From Bacteroidota bacterium (lineage in GTDB: Bacteria > Bacteroidota > Bacteroidia > Bacteroidales > Prolixibacteraceae), in NCBI GenBank assembly GCA_023251455.1, contig JAHEYT010000064.1:1-37114 (forward strand): a stretch of DNA of 37,114 nucleotides. The letters run 5' to 3'. Below the pieces are notes generated by a model that did not search any database, had not been told where the DNA came from, and worked only from the letters and a program-made list of their open reading frames with translations. Shown here in pieces: positions 15,650-25,041 of this stretch. The translations under genes were made by a program, and so were the position numbers. Positions within the stretch are counted from its first letter, which is position 1; every line of letters starts with the position of its first letter.

Positions 15650-17232
15650 TTCTTTCGGTCTATTTCTATGTAAAAGTTGCCGCCCCACTGATGCATTTTT
15701 TTGCCCTTCAGAAATACTCTCAGAGAGTCATTTCGTTCAATAGCCTTGTGCCAGGTAAAAAGTATCGCCGGTGTTTTCATCGAAGAATCTGCCTTATATA
15801 AATCAACTATTCGTAATTTTTCAGGCATAACTCCAAGGTAAGCATTCAGATTGTCGGCTATGGTCATTTCGCAGTAATAGTAGTTTACACCACCTTTTTC
15901 AGAGGCTGTTTCTTTTGCCTGATTACAAATTTCCTGTAGCCCGATATATTTGTTATACCGGGGGATTGCAAATGAAACGACGAATACGGATACCAATATT
16001 CCGGTTCCAAGTGAAATGATTGCTTTGTTCAGCTCCTGTTTTTTCAGCAAGCGAAATGTCAGAATTCCTGAACCTGATAAAATAAAACAGGAAATAAAAA
16101 CCAACGGAGAGATACCAACTTCACTGATTTTTGAGAGCTGGGAAGCCACAATTACTCCCGGAAAGATCAAGATAAGGATTCCTGCCGGAATGCCAGCAAG
16201 TAGGAACATCCAACGCTGCGAACCTAACTTTGCCAGCCACATGGCGCTCAGATACACAAAAAATGGAATAGAAGGAAGCATGTAAACGACCAGTTTGGAG
16301 CTAAAGAGTGATAAAGTCGCAATTGTCGAAAAGGCAATCACAAGGAAGAATATTTCCAGATCAGTTGCAGCCAGTTTCTTTTTAAGTCCGGCAGTCAGAA
16401 TTCCGGCAATCAGAATCGACCATGGAGCAAGCGAATACCAGAATGCTCCAAAATAGTAATAAAACGGTTCTTTGTGGTGGAACGAATTTACTGCCCTGTT
16501 AATCGTTTGATTGAAGAGCAGATCGTTCAGATATCGGCTGCCACCTTCAGTATAAGTCGCTGCAAACCAAGCTCCACACAAAACCAATAAAACCAGAAAC
16601 ATTTTGTAGCCCCAAAATTTGCCAATCGTTCTGATTTCTTTTTTCAGAATAAGGAAAGTGATGGTAGAAACTAGTGGAACAATAATCCCGATAGGTCCTT
16701 TGGTGAAGATGGCCATAAATACGAAGAGAGTGAACAACCAGGAATCCCGGGGCTTTCCTTCCCCGATATACATTTTGAAAAACGTGTAAAGCGCTAAAAC
16801 GATGAACATGCACATCAGCATATCCATTCGAAGCACGATGGCAGTGCCAATAAAAAACCCGCTCGTTAAAAGCATCAGTTGTGCCATCAGGCGCTCTCTT
16901 TCGGAAAGGATTTTTTTAACCCATTTGTCCATTATGTAGAGAACAACTAAAGCCGGGACATAAGAGAATAGACCTAAAAACAACAGGTTGTGATAGCCAA
17001 AAAGCCATTTGCCGAACATCACAACCCAAAGGTAAAGTGGGGGCTTGTCGGCATAAATGATTCCATGATCGGCAAATGTAAAAACAGTGCCATTGCGCAA
17101 GGCTTCGTCGGCAATGCTTAAATACCGCGATTCATTGTCCGGAGTAAAGTCGCGGAACATGAACGCCGGCAAAACAGCAATGAAAAACAATGCATACCTC
17201 AAGGTATTATTGGTTAAATATCGGCTCATCAT
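15646..17232 (-). CDS. ArnT/PMT-like GT-C glycosyltransferase
   Basis: This 528-residue polytopic inner-membrane protein has about 11 hydrophobic spans and a short soluble C-terminus. After the first span comes DFTPDNESRYLSIADEALRNG, holding the Asp-Glu motif of the GT39/GT83 periplasmic loop. It is followed by ADHGIIYADKPPLYLWVV, the conserved KPPL block of ArnT, RgtA-D and protein mannosyltransferases. These enzymes move a sugar from a polyprenyl phosphate carrier to lipid A or another acceptor on the periplasmic face. It overlaps the upstream LAB_N gene by 26 bases and the downstream epimerase by 4. The acceptor here is inferred, not shown. Confidence 0.83.
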   Translation of the reverse strand: MMSRYLTNNTLRYALFFIAVLPAFMFRDFTPDNESRYLSIADEALRNGTVFTFADHGIIYADKPPLYLWVVMFGKWLFGYHNLLFLGLFSYVPALVVLYIMDKWVKKILSERERLMAQLMLLTSGFFIGTAIVLRMDMLMCMFIVLALYTFFKMYIGEGKPRDSWLFTLFVFMAIFTKGPIGIIVPLVSTITFLILKKEIRTIGKFWGYKMFLVLLVLCGAWFAATYTEGGSRYLNDLLFNQTINRAVNSFHHKEPFYYYFGAFWYSLAPWSILIAGILTAGLKKKLAATDLEIFFLVIAFSTIATLSLFSSKLVVYMLPSIPFFVYLSAMWLAKLGSQRWMFLLAGIPAGILILIFPGVIVASQLSKISEVGISPLVFISCFILSGSGILTFRLLKKQELNKAIISLGTGILVSVFVVSFAIPRYNKYIGLQEICNQAKETASEKGGVNYYYCEMTIADNLNAYLGVMPEKLRIVDLYKADSSMKTPAILFTWHKAIERNDSLRVFLKGKKMHQWGGNFYIEIDRKK

Positions 17233-17851
17233 TTATTCGGTGATTTAATTCTCTTTTGTAAAGAATGATGTTTCGTGTATAGGCAATAAATCCGACTGAT
17301 TGCCCCAATATCAGTATCGGATCAACCCGCATAATTCCGTATATGGCAATTATTCCGGAGCCAATCAAGCTGATCAGCCAAAAGCCGATGGGAAGCAGCG
17401 ACTCGTTTTTAGACATGGAATAAAGCCACTGGTAAACAAAACGCAGCGAAAACAGAATTTGCCCCAAGGTGCCAAAAATGATTAACCAAACGGGGATTTT
17501 TTCGTTGGTAAAAAAGTTCGCGATAAAATAGTGGCCATTTTGTATCACAAACGCGATCGCAATGATTGGGGTAATGACGAGAATCGACCTTAGAAAGCGG
17601 TTTATTCGTTTCCACATGCCAGTTTCATCGAGGTTCCAGATGTAGATATAATAAGAAATGAGCTGTCCGAGAAGGATGGCAAAGTCGTTGCGAAACCACC
17701 CATAAATGACAAAAAGATAAGAGGCAACAATGCTCAATACCCAGTAAATGGTTGGTGAAATCACCTTTTTGGCGCGCTCTGACAACACCCATTGAATAAG
17801 AGTACGGGTAAAGAAAAGTACCTGAGATATGAATCCTAAAACGTATATCAT
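17207..17851 (-). CDS. Membrane protein with two LAB_N domains
   Basis: This 214-residue membrane protein is built from a tandem repeat of the lipid-A-disaccharide synthase N-terminal-like domain (LAB_N). The first copy (about 5-75) has FISQVLFFTRTLIQWVLSER, SPTIYWVLSIVAS and YGWFRNDFAILLGQLISYYIY. The second (about 125-205) has LGQILFSLRFVYQWLYSMSK, LPIGFWLISLIGS and YGIMRVDPILILGQSVGFIAY. It has about seven hydrophobic spans. LAB_N proteins often sit beside dolichyl-phosphate-sugar synthase-like GT2 genes, as here. It begins two bases after the GT2 stop. A role as carrier-lipid flippase or membrane anchor for the GT2 is inference. Confidence 0.85.
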   Translation of the reverse strand: MIYVLGFISQVLFFTRTLIQWVLSERAKKVISPTIYWVLSIVASYLFVIYGWFRNDFAILLGQLISYYIYIWNLDETGMWKRINRFLRSILVITPIIAIAFVIQNGHYFIANFFTNEKIPVWLIIFGTLGQILFSLRFVYQWLYSMSKNESLLPIGFWLISLIGSGIIAIYGIMRVDPILILGQSVGFIAYTRNIILYKRELNHRINDEPIFNQ

Positions 17852-17853
17852 CT

Positions 17854-18648
17854 TTAATCAATGTTGGTTTCTGCGATTTGGAAATTGAGGTACCGTTTTT
17901 TCATCCAACGGTATGCAAAGCAGTCGATGAAAGGCGCAACCAGCCTGTTGCCCAGATTGAATTTCGATTTTCCGGCCACCCGTGGAAAATGGCGAACGGG
18001 AATTTGTTTCACTCTGCCGTTTTGCAATTGTATGAGGGCAGGTAAAAAACGGTGCATGCCGTTAAATAATGGAATCTGTTTGGCGTAATCGGTTCGCATA
18101 ATTTTCAACGGACATCCAGTATCCGAAACGCCATCCTTGGTCATGAACCGGCGAAATCCATTGGCAATTTTGGATGACAGATTTTTTACAAAACGGTCTT
18201 TCCGATTAGCCCGAATTCCCATCACCATTTCAAAGTTGTGCAAGTATGGTATCAGCAGATTAAAATCTTCCGGAGTAGTTTGCAAATCTGCATCGATGTA
18301 ACCAACATATTTTGACTGTGAAACTTCAATTCCGGCTTTTATCGCTGCACTTAGCCCCGCGTTTTTTTCAAAACTGACATAGAAGAAATGTTCGTTGTGG
18401 GCGCATATTGCAATTATTCGTTCGAGACTTTGGTCCGACGACCCGTCATTTACAAACAACACACAAGTATTGAGCAACGATTCTGAAATAAAAGCTGAAA
18501 ACTTATCTTCCAGTGCGGGCATATTATCCTGCTCGTTAAAAACAGGAACGATGATCGTGAATTCGTAATTGGCTGTTTTGTTTGCTCTTTTTATATCAAG
18601 GCCGTTCCTGAAGATTTTGATGTCTTCAGCATTTTGATCTTTAATCAT
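17854..18648 (-). CDS. GT2 polyprenyl-phosphate glycosyltransferase (DPM1/ArnC-like)
   Basis: This 264-residue soluble glycosyltransferase has the GT-A start FTIIVPVFNEQDNMPAL at about 30-46, NDGSSDQSL, and the metal-binding YIDADLQTTPEDF near 115-127 (D-x-D). Further DPM1-type blocks are GCPLKIMR and HFPRVAGKSKFNLGNR. Family members load a sugar from a nucleotide donor onto undecaprenyl or dolichyl phosphate. Unlike ArnC or RgtE it lacks C-terminal membrane spans, so it may rely on the LAB_N protein encoded next for membrane contact. It is the first gene of the four-gene operon. Confidence 0.85.
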   Translation of the reverse strand: MIKDQNAEDIKIFRNGLDIKRANKTANYEFTIIVPVFNEQDNMPALEDKFSAFISESLLNTCVLFVNDGSSDQSLERIIAICAHNEHFFYVSFEKNAGLSAAIKAGIEVSQSKYVGYIDADLQTTPEDFNLLIPYLHNFEMVMGIRANRKDRFVKNLSSKIANGFRRFMTKDGVSDTGCPLKIMRTDYAKQIPLFNGMHRFLPALIQLQNGRVKQIPVRHFPRVAGKSKFNLGNRLVAPFIDCFAYRWMKKRYLNFQIAETNID

Positions 18649-18835
18649 TTCTGACGTTTTGTAGATTTAGTTTTTCAAATTAATACTTTCATTAATTTCT
18701 CTACTCAAATACCAGCATTGAGTATCCTGGGATATGGGACAGGAACAATTGTCGTTTTCATAACGTTATATTCTTAAATTCTTCAAGGTTTAACTAAAGA
18801 ATAGGCTTCAGTCTGCAACTCCAAAAAGATTCAAA

Positions 18836-19039
18836 TCAATAGAGTAAAGTCACCATTTGTTCTTCATCTATTTTATAAAAAGCAATCTTGTATTCTCGGG
18901 CAAGCCAACCTATTGCCATTGAAAAATCAGACTCGGTTAATTCACTAATTTTCAATAAATCGGGAAGCGACATTCCTTTCTTATTATTGAGAATCACCCA
19001 AAGTATACGAGCATTTCTACCGATTTTATCTGTTGTCAT
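18836..19039 (-). CDS. Winged-helix protein, wHTH_DUF2582 type (paralogue)
   Basis: This 67-residue protein has the same fold as the one at 14069: helix 1 (KIGRNARILWVILNNKKG), helix-turn-helix (MSLPDLLKISELTESDFSMAIGWLAREYKI) and wing (AFYKIDEEQMVTLLY). The aligned G-M-S-L and the L-D/G-W-L pattern mark it as the same family. Function is unknown. It is 187 bases upstream of the GT2 gene and in the same direction, so it could belong to that transcription unit or be independent. Confidence 0.75.
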   Translation of the reverse strand: MTTDKIGRNARILWVILNNKKGMSLPDLLKISELTESDFSMAIGWLAREYKIAFYKIDEEQMVTLLY

Positions 19040-19125
19040 ATTGGATATTATTAAAAGATATTCATATTTTCTATTGATGTATTCATATATCTATCATGAC
19101 CATTTTATTGAAAACCATGGTTATC

Positions 19126-19521
19126 TCAAGAGTTCGGGAGTTGGGTGTTTGTATTATCAATCCAGTCCTTTATGTCGTTTAAATTCCTATCCCAAACGTC
19201 CGGATATAACTCTTTCAGTGTTTTTTCAAATAGCTCCTTGTTATTGTATAATTCAGTAAAGAAGAACCATCTTGTTTCTTCAAACCTTTTACTATTTGAA
19301 ATAATTTGAGATCTATTTCTTAAAAATATGTCAATTATGCTTTCGACGACATTTTGGTATAACCTTTCTTTTGATCTGAAATAGTAGTGAATTGCCGCTG
19401 TATTTACATCAGCTTTGGTCGCAATTTGCTGTATTGTAGTTCCATGGTATCCGAATAACAGAAAGATACTATTTGCAGCGTCAAATATTTTAGCTTCTGT
19501 AGTTAACTTCTTGCTTCCCAT
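19126..19521 (-). CDS. TetR-type regulator, short
   Basis: This 131-residue protein has an N-terminal TetR DNA-binding domain at about 6-55: TEAKIFDAANSIFLLFGYHGTTIQQIATKADVNTAAIHYYFRSKERLY, with the usual G-T-T-x-x-x-I-A and Y-x-F-x-S-K-E blocks. The ligand-binding part is only about 75 residues, shorter than the usual 130-150, and the protein ends without an obvious frameshift, so it may be a truncated or naturally short member. It lies ten bases after the phospholipase-like gene and closes the long efflux operon. Confidence 0.75.
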   Translation of the reverse strand: MGSKKLTTEAKIFDAANSIFLLFGYHGTTIQQIATKADVNTAAIHYYFRSKERLYQNVVESIIDIFLRNRSQIISNSKRFEETRWFFFTELYNNKELFEKTLKELYPDVWDRNLNDIKDWIDNTNTQLPNS

Positions 19522-19531
19522 GATTTTAGAT

Positions 19532-20428
19532 TTAAAACCTTAATTTTTCCGTCATCAACCCAAACCGAAGAACATCCAGCCTGTGACTGAAATACATGTT
19601 GTAATAATCCAACCCATGATAATACTGAACGAATAGCCCGATATCCTCTAAAAATTTTGGGTGATAGTAAAAAGTAAAGCTCACATTTAGCCTGTCTGAT
19701 GAAATCCAATCCCAACTGTTCACATTCCCAAACATCCATGTGGCCTCGCCTTTCAGCGATATTGATGCATTCCCTTTATTTGTAATTAATTTATTATCAT
19801 TCGGAAGTTTAAAGATGGAAGCTGCGGTATGCCAGCGAACTTTACTGTATATTCCATCGAGTTCATCGCTACTATAACCTGGGGGATGAATCTCAACAGA
19901 AGTTTTGAAAAACTGATAAGCATTTAGACGTTTATTTACATTCGTTATGATAAAACCAGGCTCTATATAATTGGTAGCAAAATCTCCAGACTTCACATTT
20001 AGTTCACCGTTTTCCAAATAAAAATCTCCATCCTGACCGTTGGAATGGTGCGCAAACCGTAGAAATAAATTCTGAGTCCGCAGGTTCGATTTATTCTTTA
20101 ATCGATAGTACAATGTTACTTGCGGTATGTAGCTCGGAGTTCGGACAGGAAACGAAGGCTCATTATACATCCGGATGATAATTTGAGGTGTCAGGACTCC
20201 CATACAACGAGAATCCTTACTTTCTCTGAGGTAAAAATTCGGAATAACATTTCCTTCGAACCAGAGTGGTTCAATGTTACCAATATCAGCAGGAAAAGTG
20301 ATATAGCTATTGCCCTGGTTTACCTGAGATATTATTGGAAGTCCAATCTGGAGTGAATCTCTTCCCTGCCCAATGCTTGAAAGGATCGGAGTTGTAGAAA
20401 TCAAAATTAGAAGAAGACAACGTTTCAT
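19532..20428 (-). CDS. Outer-membrane phospholipase A (OMPLA)-like protein
   Basis: This 298-residue exported protein has a signal peptide at about 1-20 (ending SSIGQ). The segment SFPVRTPSYIPQVTLYYRL followed by FLRFAHHSNGQDG resembles the OMPLA active-site region, whose hallmark is H-x-S-N-G. Here His127 and Ser129 would be catalytic, and Asn153 (ATNYIEPG) is the best candidate for the third residue, although the spacing from the serine is longer than in E. coli PldA. Beta-rich aromatic strands up to the C-terminal LRFGLMTEKLRF fit a 12-stranded barrel. Such enzymes remove phospholipids from the outer leaflet. It is the next-to-last gene of the efflux operon. Confidence 0.6.
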   Translation of the reverse strand: MKRCLLLILISTTPILSSIGQGRDSLQIGLPIISQVNQGNSYITFPADIGNIEPLWFEGNVIPNFYLRESKDSRCMGVLTPQIIIRMYNEPSFPVRTPSYIPQVTLYYRLKNKSNLRTQNLFLRFAHHSNGQDGDFYLENGELNVKSGDFATNYIEPGFIITNVNKRLNAYQFFKTSVEIHPPGYSSDELDGIYSKVRWHTAASIFKLPNDNKLITNKGNASISLKGEATWMFGNVNSWDWISSDRLNVSFTFYYHPKFLEDIGLFVQYYHGLDYYNMYFSHRLDVLRFGLMTEKLRF

Positions 20429-20431
20429 CTT

Positions 20432-20881
20432 TTACAGGTATATGATATTAATCTTTATCTTTTTGTCACCCTGCACACTAAAAGATGCTTTTGCAAAAGA
20501 GGGCCGGTTTGAAAAACCAATAGATTCATAATTTGAAAAACCAATTCCCTCTTTGGGTAGGATGATTCCTTTTTTAATTTTCCCGTCATTGTTCTCATCG
20601 TGTAGGATATTTACCGCATATTTCCCTTCCGGCAGGTTTTTGAATGTTACCGAAGATGAGCCATTTACTATTTTACCGGTAAGTTTCTTGAAATACTTTT
20701 TATAATGCTCATCAGGGAATGCATCCTCTCTGTTGTACAACGTGAAGAGCACTGTACCTTTTGAATTTCGTAATTCATTCACTTCAATTGTTAATGAGCA
20801 GGGTTCCTGCTTTTGAATGCTAAATGAAGACAGCAGTACGATTACTAAAAGCGATTGAATGATTATGATTATCTTATTCAT
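20432..20881 (-). CDS. DUF2141 exported protein
   Basis: This 149-residue protein has a signal peptide at about 1-22. The rest matches DUF2141: LTIEVNELRNSKGTVLFTLYNREDAFPDE, then FKNLPEGKYAVNILHDENNDGKI and GIGFSNYESIGFSNRPSFAKASF. DUF2141 proteins are small periplasmic or surface beta-sandwich proteins of unknown function that are frequent in Bacteroidota. The acidic DENNDG loop could bind calcium. It begins one base after the pump gene and ends three bases before the phospholipase-like gene, so it belongs to the efflux operon. Confidence 0.82.
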   Translation of the reverse strand: MNKIIIIIQSLLVIVLLSSFSIQKQEPCSLTIEVNELRNSKGTVLFTLYNREDAFPDEHYKKYFKKLTGKIVNGSSSVTFKNLPEGKYAVNILHDENNDGKIKKGIILPKEGIGFSNYESIGFSNRPSFAKASFSVQGDKKIKINIIYL

Positions 20882-20882
20882 T

Positions 20883-23800
20883 TTATTTCTGTTTTTTATT
20901 CGCGACTTTCTCTTTAATCCGATCTACAACATAGTAAACCATCGGGACTAAATAAACCGTTAAAATCATGGACGATAACAAACCTCCGATGATCACCCAT
21001 GCCAAACCGTTTTTCCACTCGCTGGCTGTACCTCGTGCCAATGCAATGGGCAACATTCCAATTGCCATAGCCAAAGTTGTCATTAAAATAGGGCGCATAC
21101 GCTCTTTCCCTGCAATGATCAATGCTTCTTTATAATATTTGCCCTGGGCTTTTAGCTGGTTGGTAAAATCTACAATCAGGATGGCATTTTTTGTTACCAG
21201 CCCCATAAGCATGATTAATCCTAACTGTGCAAACAGAGTCAGATGGTTTAGCGATAAGTTTAAGGCAAGGAATGCACCAATAGCAGCCATAGGTATGGCA
21301 AATAGAGCCACAAACGGATAAATGTAACTATCATAGAGGGCTACCATGATCAGGTAAATAAGTATAAATGAGATGATAAGAACCGAAGCCAAAGCCCCGA
21401 AACTTTCATTCTGCGTTTTGATATCTGCCCCCCAGGTTAATTTTACCCCTTCGGGCAACGGTTGCGTTTTCAGAAAGCTGATTGCCTCATCAGCCAGCGT
21501 TCCTGAAGGTCTTCCAAACGATTCTGAAGTAATGGTTACAGAAGGTTGCCGGTCCAGTCTTTCGAGCAACGAAGGCGAATTGTCTTGCCTGACTTCAGCA
21601 AACTGAGATACTTCAATGGGAATGTTCATGGGGTTTACGATGGAAATACGCTGCACGTCTTCAAAGTTTTTCCGGTCAAAATCATCCAACCATATCCTTA
21701 CCGGATATTCTGTTCCATTCTCGGTTAATGTGGCATCATCGTTTCCCGTAAAGGCTGTCCTTAAATTCAACCCGACATAGGCAGTTGTTAATCCCAATCG
21801 CTGCATCTTATCTTTGTCGGGGATCACCTTGAATTCAGGGCTTCCTTCTTCTACCGACAATTGAACATTATCGGCGCCTGGTATTTTCTCAATAGCCGCT
21901 TTCAGTTCATTTCCTGTTTTCATTACCAAATTCAGGTCGCTTCCGCTCAGGGTTATTTTGATGGGCGCCTGTTTTGGCAGTAAGCCTAAAACTGCCATTG
22001 AAAAGTTAACTCCCGTAAATTGCTTTTTCAGCTCTTCGCGAAGCGATTTCATAAACGCTTCAGTTTTGATGTCTCTTTCCTTTTCAGGTTTTAGCTGAAT
22101 GGTAAATTCCGAGATATTGGCAGAGCCCACCCCTAAACTTCCGATACCTGTGCTTGGCCCGGCAATGTTGCTGAAAAGTGTAGCTACTTCAGGTTGCTGA
22201 AGGATAAAGTTTTCAACTCGTTGCGTTCTGATATTGTTTTCTTGAACGGTTGTAGTTTTATCATATTCCAGATTCAAACGAAACTTTCCCTGATCTCCGG
22301 TCGACATCATTTCTTTTCCGATAATGCCTTGTTTCATCATCACCCCCGTCATTACCAAAAGGAAAATAACGATTCCGGAAAAAATAAGTTTATGGCTAAG
22401 AACCCATTCTAACTGACGTCCGTACCAATCGATGAATGTTGTTAATTGTTTTTCGAACCAAAGCAAAAAACGGTTCATGAAGTTGGTCGGTTGTAAATCT
22501 TCCTTTTTGCCTATTCGTGAAGCTAGCCATGGCACCAAGGTAAAACCCACCAATAAGCTGGTAAGTGTTGATGTTATTACTACGATTGAAAATTGTTTCA
22601 GCATATCGGCCACAAAAACCTGCAAAAACAGTATAGGCAGGAATACAACCACATCAACCAGTGTAATTGAAATGGCTGAAAAACCAATTTCCATACGGCC
22701 TTCCAATGCTGCAGTAGCTTTGCCTTTGCCCATATCGAGGTGTCGCTGAATGTTTTCCAGAATTACGATGGCATCATCTACCAGGATTCCGATAATTAAC
22801 GACATGGCCAGCAAGGTCATCAGGTTTAAGGTGAAACCCATCAGCCACATTACGGCAAACGCGGTAATTAATGAGGTTGGGATGGCAATTAAAACAATCA
22901 AAGAGTTGCGGTAACTTCGTAAAAACAGAAACATAACCAGTGAAACCAAGATTACAGCCAGAATCAGGTCATCAACTACTGAATTTACTGCCGCAATGGT
23001 CATGTCGGTTGAATCATCGGCAACCACAAATTTTACCCCATAGTTGGTGTTTGCAGCTTCAATTTGTTTGAGTTTTGCATGAACCAATTTCGAAACTTCC
23101 ACGGCATTTGCATCGCCTTGCTTTTTCAGCAAAAGGCCTATTCCGTTTGTACCGTTGTACCGACTTACAGAACTTATTTCTTTCACCCCATCGATAACGG
23201 TTGCTACATCTTTTACATCGACCGGCATTCCCAGCGCAGGCATAGCAACCTGCACATTCATGATGTCGTTTACGGTCGAAAATTTTCCGGTTAACCGGAT
23301 TGAATTACTCTCTTTATCGGTTTGTGCTTTACCGGCTGGCAAATCAATACCTGAGCGGTTAATGGCTTCAACCACCTGATAGAGTGATATTTTATACAGT
23401 TTCAGTTTATCCTGATTGGCCTTTACCTGAATTTCCCGTTCTTCGCCGCCAAGCAGCGTAATTTCGGCCACACCTTTCAATTGTTGGATTTGTGGCAGAT
23501 ACTCGTCCTTCATTTTTTGATAGAATTCCGTCGCAGGCAAGCTACTTGTTGCACTGATCGAAATGATCGGCAAATCGTTGGGCGAAACCTTGCTCATCAC
23601 CGGACTCAAAATATCTGCCGGAAGATCTTTTTTAATATTGTCGATATACCGTTGGGCATCCTGCATGGCGATGTTCAAATCGGTTCCATATTTCAGGTTG
23701 GCAATAATTACAGAAGCGTTGGGCATCGACTTGGTTTCTAGGTAATCAACTCCTTCGAGATTTGACAAGGCATCTTCTATTTTTCTGGAAACAGAAGTTT

Positions 23801-23978
23801 CCACTTCATTGGGTTCGGCGCCGGGGTACATTGTTTTTATTACAACCACCGGCTGGTTGAAGTCTGGTAACAGTTCATACCCCAGATTTGTAAATCCGAT
23901 AATTCCCAACAAGGCGAATACGCTGAAAAGAACGATGATCAGCGAAGGACGATTGATTGATATTTTTGTAATATTCAT
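20883..23978 (-). CDS. RND efflux pump, HAE1/AcrB type
   Basis: This 1031-residue inner-membrane proton antiporter opens with ISINRPSLIIVLFSVFALLGI and YELLPDF, and has two large periplasmic loops (about 30-330 and 550-850). The proton relay of the AcrB family is present: GILVDDAIVILENIQ in TM4 (two Asp) and GLVTKNAILIVDF in TM10 (Lys). Length and motifs are those of hydrophobe/amphiphile exporters, not CusA-type metal pumps, which lack this spacing. It forms a tripartite complex with the membrane fusion protein and TolC homologue encoded immediately upstream (gap of 5 bases). The substrate cannot be read from sequence; lipids or bile-salt-like amphiphiles would fit its neighbours. Confidence 0.92.
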   Translation of the reverse strand: MNITKISINRPSLIIVLFSVFALLGIIGFTNLGYELLPDFNQPVVVIKTMYPGAEPNEVETSVSRKIEDALSNLEGVDYLETKSMPNASVIIANLKYGTDLNIAMQDAQRYIDNIKKDLPADILSPVMSKVSPNDLPIISISATSSLPATEFYQKMKDEYLPQIQQLKGVAEITLLGGEEREIQVKANQDKLKLYKISLYQVVEAINRSGIDLPAGKAQTDKESNSIRLTGKFSTVNDIMNVQVAMPALGMPVDVKDVATVIDGVKEISSVSRYNGTNGIGLLLKKQGDANAVEVSKLVHAKLKQIEAANTNYGVKFVVADDSTDMTIAAVNSVVDDLILAVILVSLVMFLFLRSYRNSLIVLIAIPTSLITAFAVMWLMGFTLNLMTLLAMSLIIGILVDDAIVILENIQRHLDMGKGKATAALEGRMEIGFSAISITLVDVVVFLPILFLQVFVADMLKQFSIVVITSTLTSLLVGFTLVPWLASRIGKKEDLQPTNFMNRFLLWFEKQLTTFIDWYGRQLEWVLSHKLIFSGIVIFLLVMTGVMMKQGIIGKEMMSTGDQGKFRLNLEYDKTTTVQENNIRTQRVENFILQQPEVATLFSNIAGPSTGIGSLGVGSANISEFTIQLKPEKERDIKTEAFMKSLREELKKQFTGVNFSMAVLGLLPKQAPIKITLSGSDLNLVMKTGNELKAAIEKIPGADNVQLSVEEGSPEFKVIPDKDKMQRLGLTTAYVGLNLRTAFTGNDDATLTENGTEYPVRIWLDDFDRKNFEDVQRISIVNPMNIPIEVSQFAEVRQDNSPSLLERLDRQPSVTITSESFGRPSGTLADEAISFLKTQPLPEGVKLTWGADIKTQNESFGALASVLIISFILIYLIMVALYDSYIYPFVALFAIPMAAIGAFLALNLSLNHLTLFAQLGLIMLMGLVTKNAILIVDFTNQLKAQGKYYKEALIIAGKERMRPILMTTLAMAIGMLPIALARGTASEWKNGLAWVIIGGLLSSMILTVYLVPMVYYVVDRIKEKVANKKQK

Positions 23979-23983
23979 GATTC

Positions 23984-25036
23984 TTAGTTGCTAATTGTCA
24001 CATTTGCGCCATCAAAAAGGTTAATAAATCCATTGGTGACAATCACATCCCCATCGGATAATCCAGCTGATACCAATACTTTATTTTGAAATCTGGCTGA
24101 GATTGTAATATTTTGAAGAGTGGCTTTACCATTTTTTATCCTATAAACCTGTGGTTGAATGTTTGTTCCCACAATTGAAGAGGCCGGAATAATAATACGC
24201 TCATCTTTTGTATCATTTTTAAACTGTACTTTCCCAAACATTCCTGATTTGATTTTTAAATCGGAAGTGTTGCTTACCGAAAATTGGACAGGAAAGCTAT
24301 TTCCTATATTGGCTTTGCTGCCAGTCATACTCACCTTCCCCATCAACGGCGTTTCCGGATACACATCGGCCGAAAGGGAATAGCTTTGACCTATCTTGAA
24401 ATCACCCACTTCCTGCTCGGGTACATTTATTGTAAATCGTAGGAGCGAGATGTCTGTTAACTGTAATAATGGAACCCCTGGTGCAGCAAAAGCACCTTCT
24501 TCGGTTAGTTTGGCAGTAACAATCCCATTGAAAGGAGCTACAATCGTTGTTTTATTAATCTGTTCAAACAGAGTGGACCTTTGCACTTTTGCAGATTTTA
24601 AGCCCAATATCGATTTTTCCAATTGAACACCCTGAATGGCATCAGCTTCCGCAAGAACGGTATATCGCTTTACATCTGCGTCCAATCCGTCAATTTGAAT
24701 CTCAGCAGTCTGTAATTGCAGCTTCAATAGAGAATTATCAAGCTGAATTAGCGCCTGACCTTTTTTGACCTGGCTTCCAACATCCACCAGCACTGAATTT
24801 ATCTTGCCCTGAATATCTGCACTAACCTTTGTTTCTTTGTTAGGTTCAAATGTGCCCGGGTAAGAAATATCATTTCTAAAGCTTTCAGGCTTTATGGTGA
24901 TGGCCTGAACATTAATTGCCTGTTCTTTATTGTACTGATAAACTCTATTCTGGGTAATCTCTTTGTTCCTTTTCAGTCCAATTATCACAACGGCAATTAA
25001 AACCAGCCCTACAACGATATAAGTTATTTTTCTCAT
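23984..25036 (-). CDS. RND periplasmic adaptor (membrane fusion protein)
   Basis: This 350-residue periplasmic adaptor has an N-terminal membrane anchor (MRKITYIVVGLVLIAVVIIGL). The split lipoyl domain is visible as YPGTFEPNKETKVSADIQGKI and DVGSQVKKGQALIQLD, with the second half near IVAPFNGIVTAKLTEEGAFAAPG. A short helical hairpin and a beta-barrel domain follow. The open frame reaches a TTG at 25045 that overlaps the TolC gene, but the ATG at 25036 is the more likely start. It joins the TolC homologue to the RND pump. Confidence 0.9.
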   Translation of the reverse strand: MRKITYIVVGLVLIAVVIIGLKRNKEITQNRVYQYNKEQAINVQAITIKPESFRNDISYPGTFEPNKETKVSADIQGKINSVLVDVGSQVKKGQALIQLDNSLLKLQLQTAEIQIDGLDADVKRYTVLAEADAIQGVQLEKSILGLKSAKVQRSTLFEQINKTTIVAPFNGIVTAKLTEEGAFAAPGVPLLQLTDISLLRFTINVPEQEVGDFKIGQSYSLSADVYPETPLMGKVSMTGSKANIGNSFPVQFSVSNTSDLKIKSGMFGKVQFKNDTKDERIIIPASSIVGTNIQPQVYRIKNGKATLQNITISARFQNKVLVSAGLSDGDVIVTNGFINLFDGANVTISN

Positions 25037-25041
25037 GACTT

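Noticed and set aside
20883..23978. CusA-type metal efflux pump
   Set aside because: Motifs and length fit the HAE1/AcrB group, and no CusF, CusC-like metal motifs or metal sensor are encoded nearby.
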